The notes beneath the pieces are model-generated. The model saw only the letters and a program-made list of their open reading frames with translations, was not told the origin of the DNA and ran no database searches. The translations under genes were made by a program, and so were the position numbers. A stretch of 7,144 nt of DNA from DATAYF01 sp036272735 (lineage in GTDB: Bacteria; Chloroflexota; Ktedonobacteria; Ktedonobacterales; Ktedonobacteraceae), in the NCBI GenBank assembly GCA_036272735.1, contig DATAYF010000053.1:1-7144 (forward strand), in the 5' to 3' direction. Below are positions 1 to 6,492 of this stretch, in pieces (position 1 is the first letter of the stretch; every line of letters begins with the position of its first letter).

Positions 1-34
1 CATGGTATCGATACATAAAGATGCAAAACAATAA

Positions 35-292
35 TGAGGGCGTTTCGTCTGAAAATAAGCTGCTAATGCTGAGGTAGAACTCTAGAAGTGGCCCATTTTC
101 ATCCGCTTCTCTGTCCGACTTGGACCTCACGCTTCCTAACCCTTAAAAAGCTCTTCAAATGAAGAGGAAAGCGTGCTCAGATAAGGCCAACAAAGACGAG
201 AAAAAGTCGCCCTTTGATGAGCTATAAAAAGATGCTCTTTGTGTGTTTAAGCTCGGAAATGCTCACCTTATCTGAGTTAAGAAACGCCCTCA
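35..292 (+). other. Nested inverted-repeat element: candidate structured RNA or MITE-like element
   Basis: A 258-base segment is closed by a perfect 12-bp inverted repeat, TGAGGGCGTTTC (35-46) with GAAACGCCCTCA (281-292). Inside it lie further pairings. AGAAGTGG (84-91) pairs with CCGCTTCT (103-110), with one G-U. GTCC (113-116) pairs with GGAC (122-125). CACGCTT (128-134) pairs with AAGCGTG (169-175) and encloses CTCTTC-AAAT-GAAGAG (151-166). Immediately abutting at 176 is an 11-bp arm, CTCAGATAAGG (176-186), pairing with CCTTATCTGAG (266-276). Within that are AAAGA/TCTTT (228-240) and GAGCT/AGCTC (219-254). The pairings are mutually compatible and fill most of the segment, as in a multi-branched folded RNA. 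I could not match it to RNase P RNA, tmRNA, SRP RNA, 6S or a T-box by conserved motifs. The terminal repeats could instead be mobile-element ends, but no target-site duplication is evident. The strand is a guess, based on the G-U pair. Confidence 0.4.
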
Positions 293-638
293 CACTGTTA
301 AACCTCCACCCTCGACTATAATGCTGGAAGCCCTCGTGGTAGCTTGAAAAAATGTTGCTTGAAAATCAAAGAATGTTTCAATTGCTCAGGTTTCCAAAAC
401 GGGGCACATATGATACATTATTTAGGTGTATACTGGGGCTGGATGGGATTCTACGGCCAGGCAGAGCGACCCCTAACCAACAACATATTTCGCAATTGCT
501 GCTGCGTCTGCAATGGCATAGGGAGCGCACTTGCGTTGGTATTCAGTCGCGTCGTCACCACTGTTTGTGGTTAGATTGACCATGTCCTGTCTACCCCTGG
601 CTGCATTGAATTAGAGATGAACAGAAAGGACCATGATA
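293..638 (+). promoter_or_regulatory. Gene-free leader upstream of gnd
   Basis: About 345 bases without a supportable gene. Two overlapping open frames of about 75 codons start near 344-352, but they have no convincing ribosome binding site, resemble no family I know and overlap each other, so I leave them out. The stretch contains an exact TATAAT at 317-322, a direct repeat of GCTTGAAAA (342-350 and 357-365) and a small inverted repeat TTGAAA/TTTCAA (359-381). The gnd ribosome binding site AGAAAGGA ends at 630. This segment probably carries the gnd promoter and a long 5' leader. Confidence 0.4.
317..322 (+). promoter_or_regulatory. Candidate -10 box (TATAAT) upstream of gnd
   Basis: An exact TATAAT hexamer lies 25 bases beyond the right end of the nested inverted-repeat element, pointing toward gnd. 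The -35 region at 17-base spacing (about 294-299, ACTGTT) does not resemble TTGACA and there is no extended TG motif, so the call rests on the -10 box alone. If real, it gives a leader of roughly 310 bases before gnd. Confidence 0.3.
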
Positions 639-1667
639 ATGGAACTTGGTATGGTTGGAATTGGCCGCATGGGCGCGAATATGTCGAAGCGCCTGATGCA
701 GGCTGGTCATACAGTGATTGGTTATGCTCGCCACTGGGAGGGCGTGAAGCAGCGTATCGATGATGGGTCTATCAAAGATGGTGCGACCTCGCTTGAGGAT
801 CTTGTAGGGAAGCTGAGCCAGCACCCACGCGTGCTCTTCTTGATGATCCCTGCTGCTTCAGTAGATGCGACCATTGAGAAGCTGATCCCTCTGCTGAAAG
901 AGGGCGATATCCTCGTCGATAGCGGGAACTCGTATTACCGCGATGATATTCGTCGTGCCGACTGGCTCAAAAAGTACGGTATCAAGTATGCTGATAGTGG
1001 CACCAGCGGCGGCGTCTGGGGTCTGGAGCGTGGGTACTGTCAAATGATTGGTGGCGAAGAAGAAACCATCAAATTCCTTGATCCTATCTTCTCGACGCTT
1101 GCTCCTGGCGTGAACGCGGCACCGCGTACGCCTGGTCGTGAAAAGGCCCCCCAGGTGTCAACTGCCGAACAGGGGTATCTACACTGTGGACCTCATGGCG
1201 CTGGCCACTTTGTAAAAATGGTGCATAACGGCATTGAATACGCCATCATGGCCTCTTACGCCGAAGGTTTGAACATCCTCAAGCATGCCAACATCGGCAA
1301 GGATAATCACGCCGTCGACGCTGAGACCGCACCCGTACAAAATCCTCAGTATTATCAGTATGACCTGAATCTGCCAGAAGTTACTGAGCTGTGGCGTCGC
1401 GGTAGCGTGATCGGCTCCTGGCTGCTGGACCTGACCGCTGCCTCGTTGCTCGAAAGCCCCGACCTGAAGGAGTTCTCCGGTCGTGTCTCCGACTCCGGTG
1501 AGGGCCGCTGGACGGCTGAGTCGGCGATTGAAGAGGGCGTTCCGGCAACAGTGCTGACCTCCGCGCTCTTCGCGCGCTTTAGCTCGCGTGGTGAGGACGA
1601 GTTCGCCAATAAGATTCTGTCTGCCATGCGCTATCAGTTTGGCGGTCACCACGAAAAACAGGCGTAA
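639..1667 (+). CDS. gnd: 6-phosphogluconate dehydrogenase, decarboxylating (short type)
   Basis: Cytosolic enzyme of the oxidative pentose phosphate pathway. It oxidises and decarboxylates 6-phosphogluconate to ribulose 5-phosphate, making NAD(P)H. The 342-residue product starts with a Rossmann motif GIGRMG (residues 7-12). It carries the substrate-site motifs DSGNS (94-98) and SGTSGGVWG (120-128). The family signature GPHGAGHFVKMVHNGIEY (184-201) supplies the likely catalytic Lys193 and Asn197. The helical C-terminal part includes WRRGSVIGSWLLDL (252-265). The length fits the short bacterial type rather than the 470-residue type. An in-frame ATG at 633 exists, but AGAAAGGA ends only 2 bases before it and 8 bases before the ATG at 639, so 639 is chosen. 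The second beta strand ends YARH with no acidic residue, which hints at NADP use (inference). The gene is convergent with queA. Confidence 0.93.
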   Translation: MELGMVGIGRMGANMSKRLMQAGHTVIGYARHWEGVKQRIDDGSIKDGATSLEDLVGKLSQHPRVLFLMIPAASVDATIEKLIPLLKEGDILVDSGNSYYRDDIRRADWLKKYGIKYADSGTSGGVWGLERGYCQMIGGEEETIKFLDPIFSTLAPGVNAAPRTPGREKAPQVSTAEQGYLHCGPHGAGHFVKMVHNGIEYAIMASYAEGLNILKHANIGKDNHAVDAETAPVQNPQYYQYDLNLPEVTELWRRGSVIGSWLLDLTAASLLESPDLKEFSGRVSDSGEGRWTAESAIEEGVPATVLTSALFARFSSRGEDEFANKILSAMRYQFGGHHEKQA

Positions 1668-1716
1668 GGCGATCCTACCTGAACGGTTTTGATTGCCAAC
1701 GTACACATGCATTGAA

Positions 1717-1753
1717 CCAAAGAAGAGCAGGCTGCACGCTTGCTCTTCTTTGG
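1717..1753. terminator. Hairpin between convergent gnd and queA
   Basis: CCAAAGAAGAGCA (1717-1729) and TGCTCTTCTTTGG (1741-1753) form a perfect 13-bp stem. Three further pairs, one of them G-U, can form inside it, leaving a TGCAC loop. It lies 50 bases after the gnd stop and about 100 bases beyond the queA stop, where a shared bidirectional terminator is expected. Neither side has a clear T-run, so it may stop transcription inefficiently or serve mainly as a 3'-end stabiliser. Confidence 0.6.
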
Positions 1754-1855
1754 CGTGTTGCTCTACGAGCTGATGCGTGGTAGCGAAGAGCAAGCCAGAC
1801 CCGCGTTGGATGAACTACCAGTGGAAAGGAAAAGCTCTGGTTTTTCTCCTCACGA

Positions 1856-2962
1856 TCACGGGAGAATCAGATGTAGGTCGCCAAATTCATGCCAGAGGTA
1901 GCCTTTGCTCAGAGCCTCTCTGTAAGCGATACACAGATGCTCACGATTAGCCAGGGCTGTAAGCATGAGTAAGTGCGTGGCTTGCGGTTCGTGCAGGCCG
2001 GTAAGTAGCCCATTGACGGCGTAGAGGCCACGTTCAGGCGTGATGATGGTAGTGGTCCAACCTTCGCCTGGATGGGTCGTACCATCTACGTCTGTGACGG
2101 TTTCTAACGCTCGTACGACGGTGGTGCCTACGGCGATGATGCGCCTTTTCTCCTCGCGCGCGATAGTGACCACGCGGGCCGTTGTAGGCGAAACCCGATA
2201 ATACTCTTCGTAGGGTGGCTCATGTTCTTCCAGGCTCGATACGCCTGTATGCAGTAAGAGTGGTGCGACCTGGACACCATGGGCGATCAGGCCAGTAATG
2301 ATCTCTGGCGTGAAGGCGCGTCCCGCTGAAGGCATTTCCGCGCTGCCTACCTCGGTGACGTAGGCGGTTTGGTAGTACTCGGTGGGCCATTGTTCGGGGA
2401 CATAACTGTAGTGGATAGTGCGACCATACATGGTCAGGTAGCGTTCTAGCGTGTCCGGTAATTGCAGGGTGGCTATCCACAGCCGCGACGATCTTTTGCT
2501 TGCGGAGCCATGATGATAGGGCACATGGAGCGTTACACTGCCTCCACCTGGTAAATCCAATGTTTCCCCCACCTCTAACTGGTCAAATGGTCGTGTCGTT
2601 TTGTCGTCATAGGCACGCAACTCAACCACCCACAGGTCGGCTGGTAGGTGGGTCGAGAGATGAAGCTCTAGTGGCAATCCATCTGCTCGTACGGCTGGTA
2701 TGGCTGCGTTCATGGTGCCGCTGGTGTTGATCACCAACACATCTCCCGGTTTTAGAAAGTCCCCGATCTGGCGAAAATGGGTGTGCACAATTTGGTCAGT
2801 CGAGATGCGTGAGACCATCAGGCGCACCTCATCGCGTGCCAGTCCGCGTGCCTCTGGTGGTTCTCCGGCCTCTAATGCAGATGACAGTGGGAAGTTAAGC
2901 AGAGGAAGCCCAGGAAGTCCCTCATTATACTCCGTGGATACGTTGATTGGTGCCTTATGCAT
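1856..2962 (-). CDS. queA: QueA-like S-adenosylmethionine:tRNA ribosyltransferase-isomerase
   Basis: QueA transfers and isomerises the ribosyl part of SAM onto preQ1-modified tRNA, giving epoxyqueuosine in the tRNA anticodon. This 368-residue product shows the family blocks in order: VLVINTSGTMNAAIPA (75-90), YYQTAYVTEVGSAEMPSAGRAFT (196-218, the GSxxxPTAGLHFT region), LLLHTG (236-241), AVGTTVVRALET (277-288), GLLTGLHEPQATHLLMLTAL (318-337) and YLWHEFGDLHLIL (355-367). Several usually invariant positions differ; the classical NDTRV block reads NTSGT. It is therefore a divergent branch whose substrate may not be queuosine tRNA. No tgt or other queuosine gene is in the window. An in-frame ATG at 3040 would add 26 residues, but AAGGAGG lies 8 bases before the ATG at 2962, which fixes the start there. 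Confidence 0.85.
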   Translation of the reverse strand: MHKAPINVSTEYNEGLPGLPLLNFPLSSALEAGEPPEARGLARDEVRLMVSRISTDQIVHTHFRQIGDFLKPGDVLVINTSGTMNAAIPAVRADGLPLELHLSTHLPADLWVVELRAYDDKTTRPFDQLEVGETLDLPGGGSVTLHVPYHHGSASKRSSRLWIATLQLPDTLERYLTMYGRTIHYSYVPEQWPTEYYQTAYVTEVGSAEMPSAGRAFTPEIITGLIAHGVQVAPLLLHTGVSSLEEHEPPYEEYYRVSPTTARVVTIAREEKRRIIAVGTTVVRALETVTDVDGTTHPGEGWTTTIITPERGLYAVNGLLTGLHEPQATHLLMLTALANREHLCIAYREALSKGYLWHEFGDLHLILP

Positions 2963-3220
2963 CGTTCGCGCCTCCTTGTATGTTAAATCGATACATGTTC
3001 CATTGACGTTCACTATACCGTGCGGTGAGCTGAAACGCATTAGGCGAACGGACAGTTTGAGACTGTACGAAAGAACAGCGATCTTTTTGTTTGCAAACGT
3101 AAATAGTCTCCCAAAAATGCATATACTCTACGTTTAACTGATCAAAAGGCTTGTAGTTTAAGCGGCAATTTTTTATCAAAAATAAAAAGAGATGAAAGAA
3201 GAAGCACGGGAGTCTTTTCA
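2963..3220. promoter_or_regulatory. Divergent intergenic region between queA and the GMC gene
   Basis: This gap must hold promoters for both flanking genes. On the minus strand, TATAGT (3012-3017) is a candidate -10 box for queA without a good -35. The shared CTGT/ACAG dyad element sits at 3044-3079. A perfect palindrome GTTTGCAAAC lies at 3089-3098, and AAACGTA (3095-3101) is inverted as TACGTTT (3129-3135). An A/T hairpin TTTTTAT/ATAAAAA lies at 3170-3188. The GMC ribosome binding site CGGGAG (3207-3212) is 8 bases from its ATG. I could not settle the GMC promoter; TTGTAG (3151-3156) with TATCAA (3174-3179) is only a weak candidate. Confidence 0.45.
3044..3079 (-). promoter_or_regulatory. 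Shared dyad element, copy A (upstream of queA)
   Basis: Read on the minus strand it contains GCTGTTCTTTCGTACAG (3079-3063), six bases, ACTGTCC (3056-3050) and then TCGC. This makes three half-sites, CTGT-N8-ACAG-N7-CTGT. Nearly the same arrangement recurs at 6559-6595 upstream of the SDR gene. It lies 82-117 bases upstream of the queA start and upstream of the TATAGT box, as an activator site or a distal operator would. The regulator is unknown. Confidence 0.5.
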
Positions 3221-4966
3221 ATGAGGAATATACACTATGACGCGGTCGTCGTTGGCTCTGGATTTGGTGGCTCGGTGATGACCTACCGGCTTGCCGAAGC
3301 TGGATTACACGTCTGCCTGCTAGAACGCGGAAAACCTTACCCACCAGGTTCTTTCGCACGCACGCCCTATCAGATGAAGCATAATTTCTGGGACCCTAGC
3401 GAGGGCTTCTATGGTCTGTACAATGCCTGGAGCTTTCCTCGGCTGACGGCAGTTGTCTCCAGTGGACTTGGTGGTGGCTCTCTTATCTACTCGAATGTCA
3501 TGCTCCGTAAAGATGAAAAGTGGTTTGTCAAGGAAGATCCTACCCAGGGAGGCTACGAATACTGGCCCGTTACCCGTGCCGATCTCGATCCTCACTATGA
3601 TCGCGTGGAGAAAATGCTCAACCTGCAGCAGTATCCCCTCGATCACTCGCCGTATAACACAACGAATCGTGCCCTCGCACTCAGGGACGCTGCCAGGCGT
3701 TTGAATCTGAACTGGTATCTACCACCGTTGGCCGTCACCTTTGCCAATGAGGATGCAGATCCTGTACCTGGCGTACCAATCCACGAGGCCCAGCCAAATA
3801 TTCACGGCCCCAACAGCGTGCGCACCACCTGCCGCATGTGTGGCGAGTGTAATTTTGGTTGCAACTTCGGTAGTAAGAACACGCTGGACTATACCTATCT
3901 GACCGAGGCAAAGAGGCTGGGCACGGAGATCCTTCCCCTATGCGAGGTGCATTCATTCCAACCTTCCGATGGTGGTTACCTAATCTCCTACGTCGAGCAT
4001 GATCCGGCGATGGAAGGGCAGCCACTGGATACGCACAATCCTGCCGTCGTGCCACTCCAAACGATCACCGCTGACCGGCTCATCCTCTCGGCGGGAACAT
4101 TGGGGACCACATTCTTGCTGCTCAAAAATCTCGGTGCTTTTCCACACATCAGTACAACGCTGGGCACACACTTTAGCGGGAATGGAGACTTCATCGCGTC
4201 TGCGACGAAATGTCGTGAGGACACGAACGGAAAACGGGTCCAGCATATCATCGAAGCAACTTATGGGCCGGCCATTACCGGTACGATCCGCATTCCCGAC
4301 GCTCTGGATACTGGTGAGGGGCAAACGAGAGGTTTCTATATACAGGATGCGGGCTATCCCAACTTCGTCAATTGGATGCTTCAGGTATTGAGTATGCCTA
4401 GCACCCTCGGTGAGTGGGTCCACCTCGGCGGCCATCTCATCGAACTCTGGCTGGAGGGAAAAGTGGAGACGGATGTGGGTGGCTATCTTGCCCAACTTTT
4501 AGGAACAAGTGATGCTTCAGCGTGTTCGCTGCCTATGGGGGGCATGGGGCGAGACTACCCTACCGATGCAATGAGGTTGCACGATGGCAAGCTCTACGTA
4601 GAGACGAACGACCATCTCTCCGATAGCTATTATGCGCGGGTTCGTCAGCAGATGGAGGACATTAGCACTGCCCTGGGGGGCCAGATAACGGATGATCCTC
4701 TCTGGCTGCTCAATCGCTCCGTGACAGTCCACCCGCTAGGTGGTTGTCCAATGGGACGAACGAGCGATGAGGGCGTAGTCAACACGTACGGAGAGGTCTT
4801 CAACTATCCCGGCCTGTATATTGCGGACGGATCTGTCATGCCGGGACCTGTTGGAGCCAACCCCAGCCTGACCATCGCCGCTCTCTCCGACCGCGCTGCC
4901 GACGCCATTATTGATAGCTACAAGCAGCACACAACAGCGGCGGCGGATCTTGGGTCACTTATATAG
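3221..4966 (+). CDS. GMC-family FAD oxidoreductase, cholesterol-oxidase-like
   Basis: FAD-dependent enzyme of the glucose-methanol-choline family, expected to oxidise an alcohol, possibly a sterol-like or other hydrophobic one; the substrate cannot be told from sequence. The 581-residue product starts with the FAD dinucleotide fold GSGFGGSV (12-19) and LLERG (33-37). The family motif SSGLGGGSLIYSNV (80-93) follows. A cysteine cluster C204-x2-C207-x2-C210-x3-C214 precedes GSKNTLD. Near the C-terminus are VHPLGGCPMG (503-512) and GLYIADGSVMPGPVGANPSLT (531-551), with the probable catalytic pair His504 and Asn547. Length and motif order match the ChoD-like bacterial branch. No signal peptide is visible. 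CGGGAG lies 8 bases before the ATG. The broken hydrolase gene begins 32 bases after the stop, so the two were probably cotranscribed. Confidence 0.88.
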   Translation: MRNIHYDAVVVGSGFGGSVMTYRLAEAGLHVCLLERGKPYPPGSFARTPYQMKHNFWDPSEGFYGLYNAWSFPRLTAVVSSGLGGGSLIYSNVMLRKDEKWFVKEDPTQGGYEYWPVTRADLDPHYDRVEKMLNLQQYPLDHSPYNTTNRALALRDAARRLNLNWYLPPLAVTFANEDADPVPGVPIHEAQPNIHGPNSVRTTCRMCGECNFGCNFGSKNTLDYTYLTEAKRLGTEILPLCEVHSFQPSDGGYLISYVEHDPAMEGQPLDTHNPAVVPLQTITADRLILSAGTLGTTFLLLKNLGAFPHISTTLGTHFSGNGDFIASATKCREDTNGKRVQHIIEATYGPAITGTIRIPDALDTGEGQTRGFYIQDAGYPNFVNWMLQVLSMPSTLGEWVHLGGHLIELWLEGKVETDVGGYLAQLLGTSDASACSLPMGGMGRDYPTDAMRLHDGKLYVETNDHLSDSYYARVRQQMEDISTALGGQITDDPLWLLNRSVTVHPLGGCPMGRTSDEGVVNTYGEVFNYPGLYIADGSVMPGPVGANPSLTIAALSDRAADAIIDSYKQHTTAAADLGSLI

Positions 4967-4998
4967 ACTTGACGAGGCACTCAGAACGGAGGTGCAGG

Positions 4999-5708
4999 AT
5001 GGCGATCACACGTACAGAAGGAAAACTTAGACTATTAATCTGCCTGTGGCTACTGTTGTTTGGTGGCGGCTTCATCGTTCTCACTGTAGGGTTCTGGCTG
5101 CCGGCCGGAGTTCAACTTCACCTGGATAATCCGCTGGTCGCGTTCACCTAGATAGGGCAGGCATTGCTCTTCTTATCCTCTTATCGCACCTCCATTGGGA
5201 TCACGTGAGCGGTATTCCTGATTTACCTGGCGTGCCGCTACGTATTCATCGTGTTGAGTACGAGACCGCTCCACGAGGATTAATGGCCCAACACCAGGGC
5301 ATGATCAAACGTTTGCTTTGCGATAACCCCATTGAGCTCTTTGACCTCGCGGGACCGGCGTATGCCGGTTTTCAGGCCAGCTACGATCTCTTTGGTGACG
5401 GCTCGATCCTCCTGATCCCTTTACTCGGCCATACCGCTGGGCCGGCCGGCATGTTTATCCAGCGTGCGAATGGCGCTCACATCTTTTTGATTGCGGACGC
5501 AGCGTGGTTTGGTGAAAACTATCTGACACCTTCTCCCATGCATCCTTTGATCTGGTCTATTCTCTCTCACGATAAAGCAACCGCAATACATACCCTGATC
5601 AAGTTACACCACTTTGCCCGCCGCTATCCCACGATACCGATGATTGCGATGCACGATGCCTCTATGCAAGAAGCCTTTGGAGACCATGCAAAACCGGATA
5701 CTGATTAG
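4999..5708 (+). pseudogene. Frameshifted metallo-beta-lactamase-fold hydrolase
   Basis: Two frames together encode a metallo-beta-lactamase-fold protein. The 5' frame starts at ATG 4999 (GGAGG 6 bases upstream), gives a hydrophobic, probably membrane-spanning stretch (residues 11-36), then ends at TAG 5149-5151. The 3' frame is open from 5130 and carries SHLHWDH (5184-5204, the HxHxDH zinc motif), then GHT (His codon at 5430), IADAAW (Asp) and AMHD (His), so the family's metal ligands are all present. That frame has no start codon before the zinc motif; its first one, GTG 5205, would omit it. TTCACCTGGATA (5117-5128) recurs as TTCACCTAGATA (5143-5154). Removing the 26 bases between them joins the frames into 227 codons reading HLDRAGIALLILSHLHWDH. 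Even so, the part before the zinc motif is short for the family, so further loss is likely. An assembly error is possible. Confidence 0.72.
5117..5154 (+). repeat. Imperfect 12-base direct repeat, 26 bases apart
   Basis: TTCACCTGGATA and TTCACCTAGATA match at 11 of 12 positions and are offset by 26 bases. The offset is not a multiple of three. Deleting one unit puts the upstream ATG frame in phase with the zinc-motif frame, and the G-to-A difference in the second copy creates part of the premature TAG. This looks like the footprint of a short tandem duplication that broke the gene. Confidence 0.6.
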
Positions 5709-5736
5709 CCAGTACCCGATTTTGCATGATCTCCAA
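5677..5736 (-). terminator. 27-bp hairpin between convergent MBL gene and SDR gene
   Basis: Arms 5677-5703 and 5710-5736 pair over 27 positions around a 6-base loop (5704-5709) that contains the hydrolase stop codon. In the minus-strand RNA every position pairs, three of them as G-U wobbles; in the plus-strand RNA those three are A-C mismatches. The structure is therefore best in transcripts leaving the SDR gene, whose stop is 57 bases away. No T-run follows on the minus side, so termination may depend on other factors. Confidence 0.55.
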
Positions 5737-5792
5737 CACTCTTTCCTTCACGCTCTCTGTTAGCAATACGTATCTGGTCAACTGTTTTCCTC

Positions 5793-6482
5793 TTATGCGC
5801 CGAGCGAACGGGCTGTATAGCGCCCGCTTGGATGGGTGCCTGTGAGCAGTGCGATCAAGCCCGGAACGCTTTCGTCGGGCAATGGTCGGTCGCTGATATC
5901 TTCGCCGGGGAATGCCTCCTGGTGCATGGCGGTGCGCATATCGCCAGGATCAACCCAGTAGATATGTATATCTTCGTGCTCGGCTGCGAGAATGTGCGAA
6001 AGCTGTTCTAGCGCGGCTTTGCTCGATCCATACCCGCCCCAGCCAACATAGCCCTCGACCCCTGCGTCGCTGGTAATATTGATAAGGCATGCATGGGCTG
6101 TAAGATATGGTCTGACCGCCTGAAAAAGGCCCAGAGGCGCGATGACGTTGGTGCGGTATACCTTTTCAAGCACGTCGAGCGGATATGCGGCGAGTGCGGG
6201 TTGAGGACTGGGACCAAGCATACTGGCGTTGTTTACGAGGGCGTCCAGGTGATCGAATTTTTGGGCCGCTTCAGCCAGAGCCTGACGATGCGCGGGATCG
6301 GTAACATCTCCAGCGATAGCGATGACGGTGGTCTGCCGTGCTAATTCTGCTCGTGCTTGCTCAAGGGCATCAGTGCCACGAGCGTCGATAATTAAATTCC
6401 AATGTTGCTGAGCAAGTTGACGGGCCAGGGCAAGACCAAGGCCGCGTGATGCTCCTGTGATTAAGGCCGTATGTTGTTCCAT
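5793..6482 (-). CDS. Short-chain dehydrogenase/reductase (SDR) family oxidoreductase
   Basis: NAD(P)-dependent oxidoreductase of the classical SDR family; the substrate is not predictable. The 229-residue Rossmann protein has the cofactor motif TGASRGLG (9-16), DV (59-60), NNAS (84-87), the structural Asn112 in TNV, and the catalytic Ser138, Tyr151 and Lys155 (YGSSK). PGDMRT follows at 179-184. The end of the second strand reads DAR (33-35), and an arginine there usually favours NADP(H). The C-terminal SVPGLIALLTGTHPSGRY resembles an SDR subgroup common in soil bacteria. A TTG at 6488 could add two residues, but AGAGG (6494-6490) is 7 bases from the ATG at 6482 and 1 base from the TTG, so the ATG is chosen. 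It lies 131 bases downstream of the SnoaL-like gene on the same strand, with its own regulatory sites in the gap. Confidence 0.9.
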   Translation of the reverse strand: MEQHTALITGASRGLGLALARQLAQQHWNLIIDARGTDALEQARAELARQTTVIAIAGDVTDPAHRQALAEAAQKFDHLDALVNNASMLGPSPQPALAAYPLDVLEKVYRTNVIAPLGLFQAVRPYLTAHACLINITSDAGVEGYVGWGGYGSSKAALEQLSHILAAEHEDIHIYWVDPGDMRTAMHQEAFPGEDISDRPLPDESVPGLIALLTGTHPSGRYTARSLGA

Positions 6483-6492
6483 CTTCAAACCT

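Noticed and set aside
7..16. ATCGATACAT shared with the queA upstream region (near 2987)
   Set aside because: A 10-base match is expected by chance many times in a window of this size.
35..292. RNase P RNA, tmRNA, SRP RNA, 6S RNA or T-box
   Set aside because: The conserved sequence blocks of these RNAs are absent; only the general folded appearance fits.
344..579. Two overlapping open frames of about 75 codons
   Set aside because: They overlap in different frames, have no convincing ribosome binding site and match no family I recognise.
633..638. Upstream ATG for gnd
   Set aside because: Only 2 bases from AGAAAGGA; the ATG at 639 has an 8-base spacing and gives the usual family N-terminus.
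1179..1793. 204-codon open frame opposite gnd
   Set aside because: It is antisense to a well-supported gene and shows no recognisable motif.
2963..3040. 26-codon N-terminal extension of queA
   Set aside because: AAGGAGG sits 8 bases before the ATG at 2962, inside the supposed extension, and the extra residues do not look like QueA.
3980..4495. 171-codon open frame opposite the GMC gene
   Set aside because: Antisense shadow of a confidently identified coding region, with no domain motif.
5205..5708. Intact MBL gene from GTG 5205
   Set aside because: That start follows the HxHxDH zinc motif and has a weak ribosome binding site, so the product would lack its first metal-binding site.
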